NCBI GenBank assembly: GCA_910589425.1
Contig: CAJUSZ010000006.1
Coordinates: 1-64,000, forward strand
Direction: 5' to 3'
From: an uncultured Muribaculaceae bacterium
GTDB taxonomy: Bacteria; Bacteroidota; Bacteroidia; Bacteroidales; Muribaculaceae
DNA: 64,000 nt
The position numbers were made by a program, and so were the translations under genes. Of this stretch, positions 53,265 to 62,371 are shown piece by piece. Under the pieces are notes generated by a model that had not been told where the DNA came from, ran no database searches, and saw only the letters and a program-made list of their open reading frames with translations. Numbering within the stretch: the first letter of the stretch is position 1; every line of letters begins with the position of its first letter.

Positions 53265-55538
53265 TCAGTCCTTGCGCGGGCCGCGGTTGCCGCCGTCGCG
53301 GCGCGGACCTCTGTCTCCTCCTTCACGGCGCGGACGCGGGCCTCTGTCGCCACCTTCGCGGCGCGGACGGGCCTCACGCTCCACGTAGCCTTCTGGTTTC
53401 GGGGTCAGGGCGCGCATGGAGAGGCGGTATTTCCCGGTTTTCTTGTCGATCTCTATAAGCTTGACATTAACCTTGTCGCCCTCTTTGAGTCCGCTGGCTG
53501 CCATGTCGTCGAGACGGTTCCATGCGATCTCGCTGATATGGAGCAGGCCGTCGCGTCCGGGCATGAATTCCACGAATGCGCCGAAGTCGAGTATGGAGCG
53601 GACGGTGCCTTCATAGATCTCACCCTCTTCGGGCTGAGCCACGATGGCCTTGATGCGGGCCAGGGCCTTGTCGATGCTCTCCTTGTCTTTGGATGCGATT
53701 TCCACGCGTCCGATTCCTGCTTTTTCGTCTTCGTCGATCGAGATTGTGGATCCGGTTTCTTCCTGAATGCCCTGGATCACTTTGCCCTGCGGGCCGATCA
53801 CGGCTCCGATCATCTCTTTGGGGATCTCGATCGTTACGATGCGGGGAACGTGGGGCTTGTAGTCTTCGCGTGCCTCAGGGATGGTCTCGTTGATGATATT
53901 GAGAATATGCAGGCGTCCTTCGCGAGCCTGATCGAGGGCTTTCTCAAGAACTTCGTAGCTCAGACCGTCGCACTTTATGTCCATCTGGGTCGCGGTGATA
54001 CCCTCGGTGGTGCCGGTTACCTTGAAGTCCATGTCGCCGAGATGATCTTCGTCGCCGAGGATGTCGGAAAGAATGGCGTATTTCACATTGTCTTTGTCTG
54101 AAATAAGACCCATCGCCACTCCGGCTACGGGTCGTTTCATCTTGACACCGGCGTCGAGAAGGGCGAGGGTGCCGCCGCATACGGTAGCCATAGAGGAGGA
54201 ACCGTTGGATTCAAGAATGTCGCTGACGATACGGCATGTGTAGGGGAAATTATCCGGGAACATGCGCTTGAGGGCGCGGTGGGCGAGGTTGCCGTGTCCG
54301 ATCTCGCGCCGGCCTACGCCGCGTTGCGGACGGGCTTCGCCGGTTGAGAAAGGTGGGAAGTTGTAGTGGAGCAGGAAGCGTTCCTTGCTCTGGTTGAGAA
54401 CATCGTCGATGATCTTCTCGTCGAGTGTGGTGCCGAGAGTGGCTGTAACGAGAGCCTGGGTCTCGCCGCGGGTGAACACCGCTGTGCCGTGGGGGCCGGG
54501 AAGATAGTCGATCTCACACCATATCGGGCGGATCTGTGTGGTCTTGCGGCCGTCGAGGCGTATCCCTTCGTCAAGCACGCATCGGCGCATGGCCTCTTTC
54601 TCCACGTCGTGATAATATCTCTTCACCATGGCGATACGCTGATCTTCGGTGTATTTCTCCAGCTGCTCCTCTGTCATCTCGGGAAGCGACTCGATATATT
54701 CGTCGCGCACGGCCTTGAAGGCGTCGTTGCGCCAGTGCTTGTCGGCGTTTCCGGTGCGGGCTATGGCATAGGCCTTGTCGTAGCATTTCTCGGCCACGTC
54801 CTTGCGGAGTTCGTCGTCGTTGATCTCGTGGCAATATTCGCGTTTGGTCTCTTTGCCTGCCTCTTTCATAAGCTCGATCTGAGCCGTGCAGTGTTTCTTG
54901 ATTTCCTCGTGGGCCACTTTGAGGGCTTCGAGAAGCTCGGCTTCCGAAACCTCGTTCATCTCGCCTTCGACCATCATGATATTGTCGTAGGTGGCGCCTA
55001 CCATCAGCTCGATGTCGGCGCGTTCCATCTGGTCGAACGTAGGATTAATCACCCACTGTCCGTCGACACGTGCCACTCTCACTTCCGAGATCGGTCCGTT
55101 GAACGGGATGTCGCTGACCGCCAGGGCAGCCGACGCCGCTATGCCTGCGAGTGCGTCGGGCGCGTCGTTCTCATCAGCGGAATAGAGTGTAACGTTTACG
55201 AAAGTCTCTGCGTGATAATTGTCGGGGAAAAGGGGACGGAGGACGCGGTCTACAAGACGCGACGTCAATATCTCGTAGTCGCTGGCACGGCCTTCACGCT
55301 TGAGGAATCCGCCGGGATAGCGACCGATTGATGCGTATTTCTCTTTGTATTCGACTGTCAGGGGCATGAAGTCAACGCCTTCGTTGGCGTCTTCAGCCGA
55401 GCAGACAGTGGCGAGCAACATCGTGTTGCCCATTCTTACTTCTACCGCTCCATCAGCCTGCTTGGCGAGCTTGCCGGTCTCGATGGTGATTGTGCGTCCA
55501 TCGGGCAGGGAGATGGTTTTTTTGATTGGATTTAGCAT
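53265..55538 (-). CDS. pnp: polyribonucleotide nucleotidyltransferase (PNPase)
   Basis: PNPase degrades RNA 3' to 5' with phosphate and can also add tails. The 757-residue enzyme has two RNase PH domains (about residues 1-230 and 310-540; [11 protein letters not shown] in the first, catalytic [18 protein letters not shown] in the second), a KH domain (about 560-620; [12 protein letters not shown]) and an S1 domain (about 625-695; [20 protein letters not shown]). The last 45 residues are an Arg/Gly-rich tail of [15 protein letters not shown] repeats that is not part of the standard enzyme. ATG 55538 is chosen; the longer frame to 55622 crosses the promoter. Confidence 0.96.
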   Translation of the reverse strand: MLNPIKKTISLPDGRTITIETGKLAKQADGAVEVRMGNTMLLATVCSAEDANEGVDFMPLTVEYKEKYASIGRYPGGFLKREGRASDYEILTSRLVDRVLRPLFPDNYHAETFVNVTLYSADENDAPDALAGIAASAALAVSDIPFNGPISEVRVARVDGQWVINPTFDQMERADIELMVGATYDNIMMVEGEMNEVSEAELLEALKVAHEEIKKHCTAQIELMKEAGKETKREYCHEINDDELRKDVAEKCYDKAYAIARTGNADKHWRNDAFKAVRDEYIESLPEMTEEQLEKYTEDQRIAMVKRYYHDVEKEAMRRCVLDEGIRLDGRKTTQIRPIWCEIDYLPGPHGTAVFTRGETQALVTATLGTTLDEKIIDDVLNQSKERFLLHYNFPPFSTGEARPQRGVGRREIGHGNLAHRALKRMFPDNFPYTCRIVSDILESNGSSSMATVCGGTLALLDAGVKMKRPVAGVAMGLISDKDNVKYAILSDILGDEDHLGDMDFKVTGTTEGITATQMDIKCDGLSYEVLEKALDQAREGRLHILNIINETIPEAREDYKPHVPRIVTIEIPKEMIGAVIGPQGKVIQGIQEETGSTISIDEDEKAGIGRVEIASKDKESIDKALARIKAIVAQPEEGEIYEGTVRSILDFGAFVEFMPGRDGLLHISEIAWNRLDDMAASGLKEGDKVNVKLIEIDKKTGKYRLSMRALTPKPEGYVEREARPRREGGDRGPRPRREGGDRGPRRDGGNRGPRKD

Positions 55539-55577
55539 AAATTTCTTTATTGTTTTTCTTCGCTTGAAAATATCGTG

Positions 55578-55585
55578 CAAAGATA
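55578..55585 (-). promoter_or_regulatory. promoter -7 box of pnp
   Basis: The minus strand reads TATCTTTG, giving a leader of about 33 bases. It stands back to back with the gldE promoter. Confidence 0.6.
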
Positions 55586-55655
55586 ACAAAAATTTCTGGA
55601 CGGGCTCTCTTTTTACGGCCATTTTTCACGGACTTCGCGTTTTGGCATATATGGA

Positions 55656-55687
55656 TTTGCGGGAACCATGGAAAATGCCTAACTTTG
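55656..55687 (+). promoter_or_regulatory. promoter of gldE
   Basis: TTTG (55656-55659), 20-base spacer, TAACTTTG (55680-55687), a full consensus match. It overlaps the longest gldE frame, so the start must lie downstream. Confidence 0.85.
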
Positions 55688-55711
55688 CAGCATCACCAAT
55701 CTGAAAATATT

Positions 55712-57076
55712 TTGGACACCGATTCTTTGCCGGCGCCTGTGTCGGCATTAATCAATCTTTCAATCCTGCTCCAGAGTGCAATCGAGTTCCATGCGCCACA
55801 GACTTTGTCGTGGGTGGCGTGGTCGGCGCTCGTGGTCATTGCGGCCGTGTGCCTCATGATGTCGGCCTTTGTAAGCGGAAGTGAGATCGCATTTTTCGGA
55901 TTGTCTGCCTCCGACATAGACGATCTCAGGGATGACAAGGAGAATGCGGCATCGGCAAGAGCCTATTCCCTCGTGAAACATTCCGAGCAGCTTCTGGCGA
56001 CAGTCCTCATTACGAATAACCTGGTCAACATCACTATGGTGGTGATGCTGACATTCGCGATCAATCAGACTGTTACGTTCAACAGTGCCACGGTCAATTT
56101 CCTTGTGCAGACTGTGTTCCTGACATTCCTGCTGCTGCTTTTCGGGGAGATATTCCCAAAGCTTGTGGCCCGGGGGAGAACGCTGGCATGGTCGAGGAGC
56201 GCGTCTGGATTCCTGTATCTCCTGTTCCGGTTTTTCTCTCCGCTGGCAAAGATGATGGTGAGATCCACGGCTATCGTGAACCACATCGTTACAAAGAAAC
56301 AGGAGACTATCTCCACCGACGAACTCGAGAAAGCTCTTGAGATCTCAGATCTTCAGGAAGGAAAAGACAAGGAGATGCTCGAGGGGATACTGAGCTTCGG
56401 CGAAAAGGAGGTTTGCGAGATCATGATCCCCAGAATCGACATTACCGCAATCGAATACCATGACAGTTGGAAAGAGGTGCTTTCCACTATCACTCATACA
56501 GGTTATTCCAGAATCCCGGTCTACGACACATCTCAGGACAGCATACGCGGAATCCTCTACAGCAAGGATCTTCTCCCGTTCATAGAGCGTGAGGATGAAA
56601 ACTTCGAATGGCAGAAGCTCCTGCGTGAGCCTTATTTCGTGCCTGAGTCGAGAATGCTCGACGATCTGCTTGAGGATTTCAGAAAGCGGAAGATGCACAT
56701 CGCCATTGTGGTGGATGAATACGGCGGCACCCGGGGGATCGTAACGCTCGAGGACATAATCGAGGAGATCGTGGGGCAGATTGATGATGAGTATGACCAT
56801 GAGGAGAAAATGTATCGGAAAATAGGTCAGGATACATATATATTCGATGCCAAGATCCCGCTCGGTGATTTCTGCCGCATCGTGGGTATTGACGACTCTG
56901 AACTCGGTGAAGATGTCGAGGCAGAGACTCTCGCGGGCTTGCTGCTGGAGATAAAAGGCGATTTCCCTCTGAGAAAAGAGACTTTTGTGAAGGGAAGATG
57001 CCATTTCCTCGTTCTCGACATGGAGCGGCATCGCATCACCAGCGTCAGGGTGTCGGTCGTGGCAGGCGACGAATGA
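55712..57076 (+). CDS. gldE: gliding motility-associated protein GldE (CNNM/CorC family)
   Basis: The 454-residue protein has a DUF21 membrane domain (SAFVSGSEIAFFGLS near residue 50, further helices to about 185), a CBS pair (about 200-335, with VVDEYGGTRGIVTLEDI) and a CorC_HlyC domain. The N-terminal helix before the DUF21 motif and the overall sequence match the GldE subgroup, which is needed for gliding and T9SS in Flavobacteria. The start is taken as TTG 55712 because the earlier TTG at 55685 sits inside the promoter -7 box and no ATG precedes the membrane domain. No gldD gene follows. Confidence 0.85.
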   Translation: MDTDSLPAPVSALINLSILLQSAIEFHAPQTLSWVAWSALVVIAAVCLMMSAFVSGSEIAFFGLSASDIDDLRDDKENAASARAYSLVKHSEQLLATVLITNNLVNITMVVMLTFAINQTVTFNSATVNFLVQTVFLTFLLLLFGEIFPKLVARGRTLAWSRSASGFLYLLFRFFSPLAKMMVRSTAIVNHIVTKKQETISTDELEKALEISDLQEGKDKEMLEGILSFGEKEVCEIMIPRIDITAIEYHDSWKEVLSTITHTGYSRIPVYDTSQDSIRGILYSKDLLPFIEREDENFEWQKLLREPYFVPESRMLDDLLEDFRKRKMHIAIVVDEYGGTRGIVTLEDIIEEIVGQIDDEYDHEEKMYRKIGQDTYIFDAKIPLGDFCRIVGIDDSELGEDVEAETLAGLLLEIKGDFPLRKETFVKGRCHFLVLDMERHRITSVRVSVVAGDE

Positions 57077-57112
57077 ATCCCATAGCAACATAACCAAATC
57101 AAAAGAATATCC

Positions 57113-57784
57113 GTGGAAACAGATTTTATATATTGGCGACATATCACTCCGGTCGGGATAAAGGTGGAGGAGGTCAGCGGGCGTGAAGACAAATCTGGAG
57201 CAGTATGGCTTGCGATGGCCCGTCAGATCTATTGTGAGAACGGGCGCGACGGAGCCTATCGCTCCGTGCTGCATCTTGCCTCCGGCGCTCCTTTGCTGGA
57301 TGGGGAGGAGACGAGAATCTCCATCAGCCATACGGAAGGACTGCTCGCTGTGGCGTCATTGCCGAAAACGCCCGAAGCGGATCTCGCCACTTTCTCACCC
57401 CGCACCGCAATGGGTATCGACGTGGAGCGGCGCGACCGGATGCAGGTGATGAAAGTGCGTGAGCGTTTTCTGTCGCCTGAGGAGATGGAGCTTGTAGGGG
57501 ATTCATGCGAACGCAATATAATAGCCTGGACTGCCAAAGAGGCTCTCTACAAGGCTTCGTTCGAGAAGGAGCTTGACTGGAGAAAGAATTACAGGATTAT
57601 TTCACTCCCGGAGCCTGGCGTCCCAACCATGCTGAAAGGAGCGGAGGCGCCCGCCGTGGGGCGAGCCGAGCTGATCAGGGCTGACGGAACGGTGTTTCCG
57701 ATGGAATTGTATAGCTATTATTCCGATGATTTCTGCATCACTATAGCTTATTCCCCGAAGTGCGCCAAGTATAAGCGGGGATGA
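57113..57784 (+). CDS. 4'-phosphopantetheinyl transferase superfamily protein
   Basis: The 223-residue Sfp-type enzyme moves the phosphopantetheine arm from CoA to carrier proteins. Motifs are SISHTEGLLAVA (about residues 63-74), GIDVERRDRM with the Mg-binding Asp and Glu (about 100-109) and WTAKEALYKA (about 142-151). The start is GTG 57113, 36 bases after gldE, so the genes are probably co-transcribed. No dedicated carrier protein gene lies nearby. Confidence 0.88.
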   Translation: METDFIYWRHITPVGIKVEEVSGREDKSGAVWLAMARQIYCENGRDGAYRSVLHLASGAPLLDGEETRISISHTEGLLAVASLPKTPEADLATFSPRTAMGIDVERRDRMQVMKVRERFLSPEEMELVGDSCERNIIAWTAKEALYKASFEKELDWRKNYRIISLPEPGVPTMLKGAEAPAVGRAELIRADGTVFPMELYSYYSDDFCITIAYSPKCAKYKRG

Positions 57785-57816
57785 TACGCTTGTAAGACCG
57801 GTGGTTAGGGTGGGAT

Positions 57817-57918
57817 TCAGAAAATGCTTCTGATCTGGAGAATCACCACGGTCAGTCCTGCTGCGTAGATGAGCAGCATCAATGCCTGTTCTCTTGTTTT
57901 AGCGGTGTTGGTTTTCAT
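57817..57918 (-). CDS. 33-residue single-helix membrane peptide
   Basis: The frame runs from ATG 57918 to TGA at 57817. The peptide has a basic, polar start (MKTNTAKTREQ) and then one hydrophobic helix (about residues 13-29) with a short RSIF end, an N-in bitopic layout. A -7 box TAACTTTG lies at 57953-57960 on the same strand, about 35 bases upstream, which gives it its own transcript. Without this promoter it would be an unremarkable short frame. No known family is recognised. Confidence 0.5.
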   Translation of the reverse strand: MKTNTAKTREQALMLLIYAAGLTVVILQIRSIF

Positions 57919-57952
57919 GATTGCCGGATTGTGTTTTGTGTTTACTGCACCG

Positions 57953-57960
57953 CAAAGTTA
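57953..57960 (-). promoter_or_regulatory. promoter -7 box of the 33-residue peptide gene
   Basis: The minus strand reads TAACTTTG and predicts a leader of about 28 bases. The -33 region is not convincing. Confidence 0.5.
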
Positions 57961-58021
57961 GCAGCCGTCGCCGCAAAGATGTGGCAGCGGCGTGCGAATA
58001 AATGTTAACGCCTTGTTTTTG

Positions 58022-59179
58022 TCAGAATCTGACGCCTACGCTGGCTGAGAGGTTCTCGATAGAGCTGAAAAGTGAATAGTCGCTGCTCCGGTACCAGCTT
58101 CCGTCGAATGAAGCCTGTATTCCGAGATAGATGTCATTTATGTTCCATGTAAGCGATGTTTTGGATTTGATCCCGAGAGAGAGCATGTCCTGTTTCCCTT
58201 CAAGGGAATCCAGAAAACTGCGGTTGAGTCCCACCGACGGAATGGCGGTGAAGTTCCACAGCCAGTTGTTGCCGAAAACAAGATTGTAACCGTAGCCCGC
58301 CATAAAGCAGTAATTCTTATAGTGGAACCGGTATTTCTGCAATGGAATAGTCAGATAAGGGATAAGATGTTCCGGCAATGTCTCGAAATTGAGCCTTATG
58401 TCGCGGTTGCCGTATGAGAATCCGGCGATAAACGATCCGGCGCTTTTTACCTGATATTTCGAGAAACTGTAGGCTGCTCCTTGTGAATACTTCCTGTGAT
58501 TGAAGAAGTAGTAGGCATCGAGTCCGTATGTTCTCATGCTTACCCCCGGAAATTCCTCCTTGAAGATATGGCCTCCGTTGTATTTTCCGAATGTGCGCAG
58601 GAAAGATCCGCCGGTGTTTTCCGTGTAATAACCCTCAATCGAGAAGAGTGCGCAACTGAAAGCACCTCCCATCTTCTTGTGGAGAGCGGGTTTGTTGCCT
58701 ATGATGTTGCTCAGGTCGAGTGAATAACCGATGCTCACGGCCATGTATTGCACGAATACCCCTGCGTTGCAGTATATGTCGCTCATCAGCCGGACAGGCA
58801 TGTCGTGGCGCATGTTGAATGCGTAGCTGTCTGTCCAGTTGTCGTTTCTCACCACGGCTTTCCAGCGCTTCCCGGTTCCGACCACGTATGCCGTGTCGTA
58901 GCCGTTGAATGTCCTGTCGGCCCAGTTGTAGACATCTACACAGAATCCGAGAAACTTGGGATAGATGATGCTGGTGTCGTTCATCTGGAGCCTGCCCTGT
59001 TTGAGCCTGTTCCACCACCAGTCTGGACTATCGCTCCGTTTCTCTACTGTTGTGTGGACAACGGTGTCTGTCCGGTTGGGATAGGCTGACAATGGCGATG
59101 CAGCCGCTATCAGAATCATGATGATGATAGCGGCAAATGATTGGCGTGTCCTGGCTCTGTTTCGTTGCTCCGGATGCAT
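58022..59179 (-). CDS. DUF4421 outer-membrane-associated protein
   Basis: The 385-residue protein has a signal-type hydrophobic segment (about residues 13-33) and a long aromatic beta-rich body ending in a strand with a final Phe (ASVGVRF), as in outer-membrane barrels. The segment FCVDVYNWADRTFNGYDTAYV (quoted by its start FCVDVYNWADRTF) and the paired strands after it match DUF4421, a Bacteroidota family of unknown function. ATG 59179 is used because the -7 box at 59223-59230 would start transcripts near 59216. Confidence 0.75.
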   Translation of the reverse strand: MHPEQRNRARTRQSFAAIIIMILIAAASPLSAYPNRTDTVVHTTVEKRSDSPDWWWNRLKQGRLQMNDTSIIYPKFLGFCVDVYNWADRTFNGYDTAYVVGTGKRWKAVVRNDNWTDSYAFNMRHDMPVRLMSDIYCNAGVFVQYMAVSIGYSLDLSNIIGNKPALHKKMGGAFSCALFSIEGYYTENTGGSFLRTFGKYNGGHIFKEEFPGVSMRTYGLDAYYFFNHRKYSQGAAYSFSKYQVKSAGSFIAGFSYGNRDIRLNFETLPEHLIPYLTIPLQKYRFHYKNYCFMAGYGYNLVFGNNWLWNFTAIPSVGLNRSFLDSLEGKQDMLSLGIKSKTSLTWNINDIYLGIQASFDGSWYRSSDYSLFSSIENLSASVGVRF

Positions 59180-59222
59180 GGATTGATCATTCAGTGGAAA
59201 AGGCCACTGCAAAATGCGGGTG

Positions 59223-59230
59223 CAAAATTA
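59223..59230 (-). promoter_or_regulatory. promoter -7 box of the DUF4421 gene
   Basis: The minus strand reads TAATTTTG and leaves a leader of about 37 bases. Confidence 0.5.
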
Positions 59231-59282
59231 GTCATAATTTCGCACCTGCGGAGCCTACATTTCTCATTAAACCAAAAAACGG

Positions 59283-59498
59283 TCAATCAGAATAGTTTTT
59301 CAGAAGATTGAGCGCCTGATCCCCCTGGTCGCGGTCCACAAACAGTTTTGTCCATCCGATCCCGCCGTCGGGCGCAGGAAACAGTTCTGAGCCTGCGCTT
59401 TCCTGCACTTCGCATTTTATACCGTGGGTGCGGAGCATCCCGGCGTCGATATACGCACTCTCCGGATTTCCATAAGTCTTAAGCAGTGTGTATTCCAT
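59283..59498 (-). CDS. DUF2007-domain protein
   Basis: The 71-residue protein matches the DUF2007 (putative signal-transducing, PII-like ferredoxin fold) family: LLKTYGNPESAYIDAGMLRTHGI at the start (shown in part: YIDAGMLRTHGI) and VDRDQGDQALNLL at the end. The middle contains the glycine-rich GGIGWTKLFV strand. It starts 12 bases after the mltG stop, so it is in the same operon. Function is unknown. Confidence 0.8.
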   Translation of the reverse strand: MEYTLLKTYGNPESAYIDAGMLRTHGIKCEVQESAGSELFPAPDGGIGWTKLFVDRDQGDQALNLLKNYSD

Positions 59499-59510
59499 AG
59501 TTAGTCGGTG

Positions 59511-60587
59511 TTATCTGATTTCAAGCTCATTGAGCTTTTCTTGATAACGCCGGGCGTTCCTCTGGTGTTCGCTGAAGTCGGATGAAAAATCGTGATAGCC
59601 GGAGAAATCCGGTCTGGCGCACATGTATATGTCTGCCGTAGGTTCTGAATTGAGGAATGCGTCGATGGTGGACGGATTGCTTATCCGTATAGGACCCGGA
59701 GGGAGTCCGGACACGCGGTATGTGTTATACGGCGATTGAACGGCGAGGTGGTTTTTCAGTACGCGTCTGATGGAGAAATCGCCGATAGCGTATTTCACGG
59801 TGGGGTCGGCCTGCAGACGCATCCCTTTCTTGAGGCGGTTGAGATAAAGGCGGCAGACGCGCCCTTTTTCATCATCTTTGCCGGTTTCTTCGTCGGCTAT
59901 TGTGGCTATCGTGGCTGTCTCGGCCGGGGTAAGTCCGAGTGCCGACGCCTGTTTGCGGCGTTTCTGGTTCCAGAAGGCAAGATAGTTCTTTCCTATTGAG
60001 GAAATGAAATCCTCTGCGCTCGTATCCCACGGTATCTCATATTTTCCGGCCATGAAAAGAGCCAGGGCATTGCTTGGAGTAAGTCCGTAGACCCTCATTG
60101 CGTCCGGATCAGAGAGCGCATCGATCAATTCCTGCTGCTTGAACCTCAGCGTTGCCGAGGTTTTCCCGGCCAGCTCCTCGATGGTGCGGATATTACGCAA
60201 CGTGATTGTAACCACATATTGCTCACCCTTTGCTATCTTTCGCGCGGCTGACATGGCCGATTCTCCCGATTTGATCTCGTATGCTCCAGGCTGGGGACTG
60301 AACTGAAAGCCTGTCAGCCTGGTGGCACGCATGAACCGGGAAGCGAACTCCCGGCCGTAGCGGCGTTCGATCGAGTCGCAAAGCTGCTGTGCGGATCCGT
60401 TTTCAGGGACAATTATGAGTGCCCTGCGCGGGGCTTTGGCTCTGATGGCTGGCACGATGTAGGCTGCGGCGCCGATGAATGCTGTCAGGATGACAATGGC
60501 CACAGCGATAAATACGGTGCGTCCTTGGCTATGCTTGTGTTCTGCTTTTACGGAGGCTGTGCGGTTCTCTTTTTTGAGTCGGTTCAT
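59511..60587 (-). CDS. mltG: endolytic murein transglycosylase MltG
   Basis: MltG cuts nascent glycan strands and so sets peptidoglycan chain ends. The 358-residue protein has a basic cytoplasmic start, one membrane helix (about residues 25-47), a LysM-like segment (about 55-130) and the YceG catalytic domain, with the active-site Glu in IADEETGKDDE (about 225-235), LQADPTVKYA and SPYNTY...GLPPGPI. The ATG overlaps the stop of the aminotransferase gene by four bases (ATGA), so the two are coupled. Confidence 0.92.
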   Translation of the reverse strand: MNRLKKENRTASVKAEHKHSQGRTVFIAVAIVILTAFIGAAAYIVPAIRAKAPRRALIIVPENGSAQQLCDSIERRYGREFASRFMRATRLTGFQFSPQPGAYEIKSGESAMSAARKIAKGEQYVVTITLRNIRTIEELAGKTSATLRFKQQELIDALSDPDAMRVYGLTPSNALALFMAGKYEIPWDTSAEDFISSIGKNYLAFWNQKRRKQASALGLTPAETATIATIADEETGKDDEKGRVCRLYLNRLKKGMRLQADPTVKYAIGDFSIRRVLKNHLAVQSPYNTYRVSGLPPGPIRISNPSTIDAFLNSEPTADIYMCARPDFSGYHDFSSDFSEHQRNARRYQEKLNELEIR

Positions 60588-61705
60588 TTGAAACGGTTGA
60601 TGATTTGGGATATTTCATTGGCCTCGTCTGCTGAAGTGTTGGCGATCGGAAGACTCAGGACTTCTGAAGCCAGACGGTCTGCCACCGGATAGTTTCCTGT
60701 CAGTATGCCGGCGTAGCATCGCTGACGGTGGGGTGGGACAGGGTAATGGATCATTGTCTCGACACCGTTGGCGGCGAGATATTCGGAGAATTCATCCCGA
60801 CGGTCGGTCCGGACCACATACTGATGCCAGGCTTGCCTGAATTTGCTGTCGCGCGGCGGTTTGGTGATCAGCGGGTTTGTGATGCCTCTGTCGTATGCCA
60901 GGGCGGTAGCCTCCCTTCTGTCCCGTTCCTCTTTCGTATGTGGGATTTTAACGCATAGCATGGCAGCCTGGATTTCATCTATGCGGCTGTTGTAGCCGAG
61001 ATAATCGTAATGGTATTTTCTGCTGCCGCCGTAATTGGCAAGCTCCCGGATGATTCCTGCAAGACGGCTGTCGGCGCATAGAGCCGCTCCGGCGTCGCCG
61101 AGTGCCCCGATGTTCTTGGCTGGATAGAAGCTGATGGCCGACGCGTCCCCGAGGCTTCCGGTAGGTCGCCAATTGCCGTGTGATTGATCGAAAATCTCAG
61201 CTCCTATGGCCTGTGCGTTGTCCTCAACTATGATCATTCCCCTCTGCCTCAGAAGTTCGTATCCTTCATGATCGTAGGCGGGAAACCCGTAGAGATGCAC
61301 TGCCAGCACGGCCTTTGTGGATCTGTCGGCCGCTTTTGCAAATGCCGACATGTTGACGCTCATTGTGCCAGGATCAGGATCCACCGGCTGAGGCTTGAGT
61401 CCGAGTTGGGTGATGGGAAGCATCGAAGCGATGAACGTGTTGGCTGGGACAAGCACTTTGTCGCCGGGGGAGATTCTTCCATCTTCAATAAGAGCCCGGA
61501 AAATCAATCTTATGGCTTCAAGCCCGTTGGCGGTGCCTACCGCATGATCCATCTGTAGCGAATCGGCGAGAAGCCGCTCGAAACGGTCTGTTTCCTCGCC
61601 CAGCAGATATCGTCCGGATGCGATCACCCGCGACGCGGCCTCATTGAGTTCACGGACTATCGGACTGTTGGTTTCGGACAGACGTTGAAAATGGTATCTC
61701 TTCAT
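60584..61705 (-). CDS. fdtB: DegT/DnrJ/EryC1/StrS aminotransferase (FdtB-like)
   Basis: The 373-residue PLP enzyme makes a sugar nucleotide amine. VEDNAQAIGAE (Asp of the PLP ring), SFYPAKNIGALGDAGA (catalytic Lys) and RIDEIQAAML are the family motifs. ATG 61705 is chosen because MKRYHFQRLSE is the normal family start, whereas the open frame begins with a TTG that only touches the fdtA stop. The gene directly upstream encodes an FdtA-like isomerase, so the product is probably dTDP-3-amino-3,6-dideoxyhexose. An N-acetyltransferase (FdtC) is not present nearby. Confidence 0.8.
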   Translation of the reverse strand: MKRYHFQRLSETNSPIVRELNEAASRVIASGRYLLGEETDRFERLLADSLQMDHAVGTANGLEAIRLIFRALIEDGRISPGDKVLVPANTFIASMLPITQLGLKPQPVDPDPGTMSVNMSAFAKAADRSTKAVLAVHLYGFPAYDHEGYELLRQRGMIIVEDNAQAIGAEIFDQSHGNWRPTGSLGDASAISFYPAKNIGALGDAGAALCADSRLAGIIRELANYGGSRKYHYDYLGYNSRIDEIQAAMLCVKIPHTKEERDRREATALAYDRGITNPLITKPPRDSKFRQAWHQYVVRTDRRDEFSEYLAANGVETMIHYPVPPHRQRCYAGILTGNYPVADRLASEVLSLPIANTSADEANEISQIINRFK

Positions 61706-61800
61706 GAGGTGGTGGATAGATTTGAGAAAATCAGTTGGTGTATTCGCGAAGAGTTTATAACTCGCCTGGTAATAGATTTGTGCCGGTAAGTTGTTTATGC

Positions 61801-62238
61801 TCAAAGTATCGCCCGCTTCTCTTCGGGGAGTGAGGCGACGAATTTCTCGAATTCCTCATAGTCGCGGATATAGTCTTCCTCCTCGTATTCCCTTGAACAG
61901 AGAGCCACGACCACGGTGCCGGTAGTGAAATCGTGCATAGTCCGCCATGTTCCTGGTGGGATCAGAAGGCCGCGGTTTGAGCGGTTGAGCAGGAAACTGA
62001 CCTCTTTTTCACCGTCTGTGAGTCTTACTTCGAGGGATCCGGCAACGGCTATCAGCACTTCGGCGCATTGCCGGTGGGCATGGGCACCTCGGGTCTCTCC
62101 TCCGGGTACATCGTAGATGTAAAACACCCTCTTGATGGGAAAAGGTACGTGCCTTGTGCCTTCGATAAACGACAGGTTGCCTCTGGGATCGCATATTTTG
62201 GGAAATTCCATCAGAGTGGCCTTTGTCAGTCTGTTCAT
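61801..62238 (-). CDS. fdtA: FdtA/QdtA-type sugar nucleotide 3,4-ketoisomerase
   Basis: The 145-residue cupin-fold protein converts dTDP-4-keto-6-deoxyglucose to the 3-keto isomer. It shows the family segment DPRGNLSFIEG (residues 17-27) and the catalytic pair His53/His55 in GAHAHRQCAEVLIAVAGS. LIPPGTWRTMHDF is typical of the WxcM/FdtA group. With the aminotransferase it forms a two-step route to a 3-amino sugar. No nearby gene makes dTDP-glucose or its 4,6-dehydratase product. Confidence 0.85.
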   Translation of the reverse strand: MNRLTKATLMEFPKICDPRGNLSFIEGTRHVPFPIKRVFYIYDVPGGETRGAHAHRQCAEVLIAVAGSLEVRLTDGEKEVSFLLNRSNRGLLIPPGTWRTMHDFTTGTVVVALCSREYEEEDYIRDYEEFEKFVASLPEEKRAIL

Positions 62239-62300
62239 GTGGTCAGGTAGTAGATGTTGGTGTGTTTCTTTTTACGGATTCTTGTGTGCAGTAACCATCA

Positions 62301-62338
62301 GGGAGGAGTTGTCCGGAATTTACCGGACAACTCCTCCC
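62301..62338. terminator. hairpin between hpf and fdtA, no U-run
   Basis: GGGAGGAGTTGTCCGG (62301-62316) pairs perfectly over 16 bases with its complement (62323-62338) around a six-base loop. It has no T-run on either side, so it may be a stabilising or processing hairpin rather than a standard terminator. Confidence 0.55.
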
Positions 62339-62371
62339 CCTGTGGTGGTTGTCAAGTGTAGCGGCGCCGTT

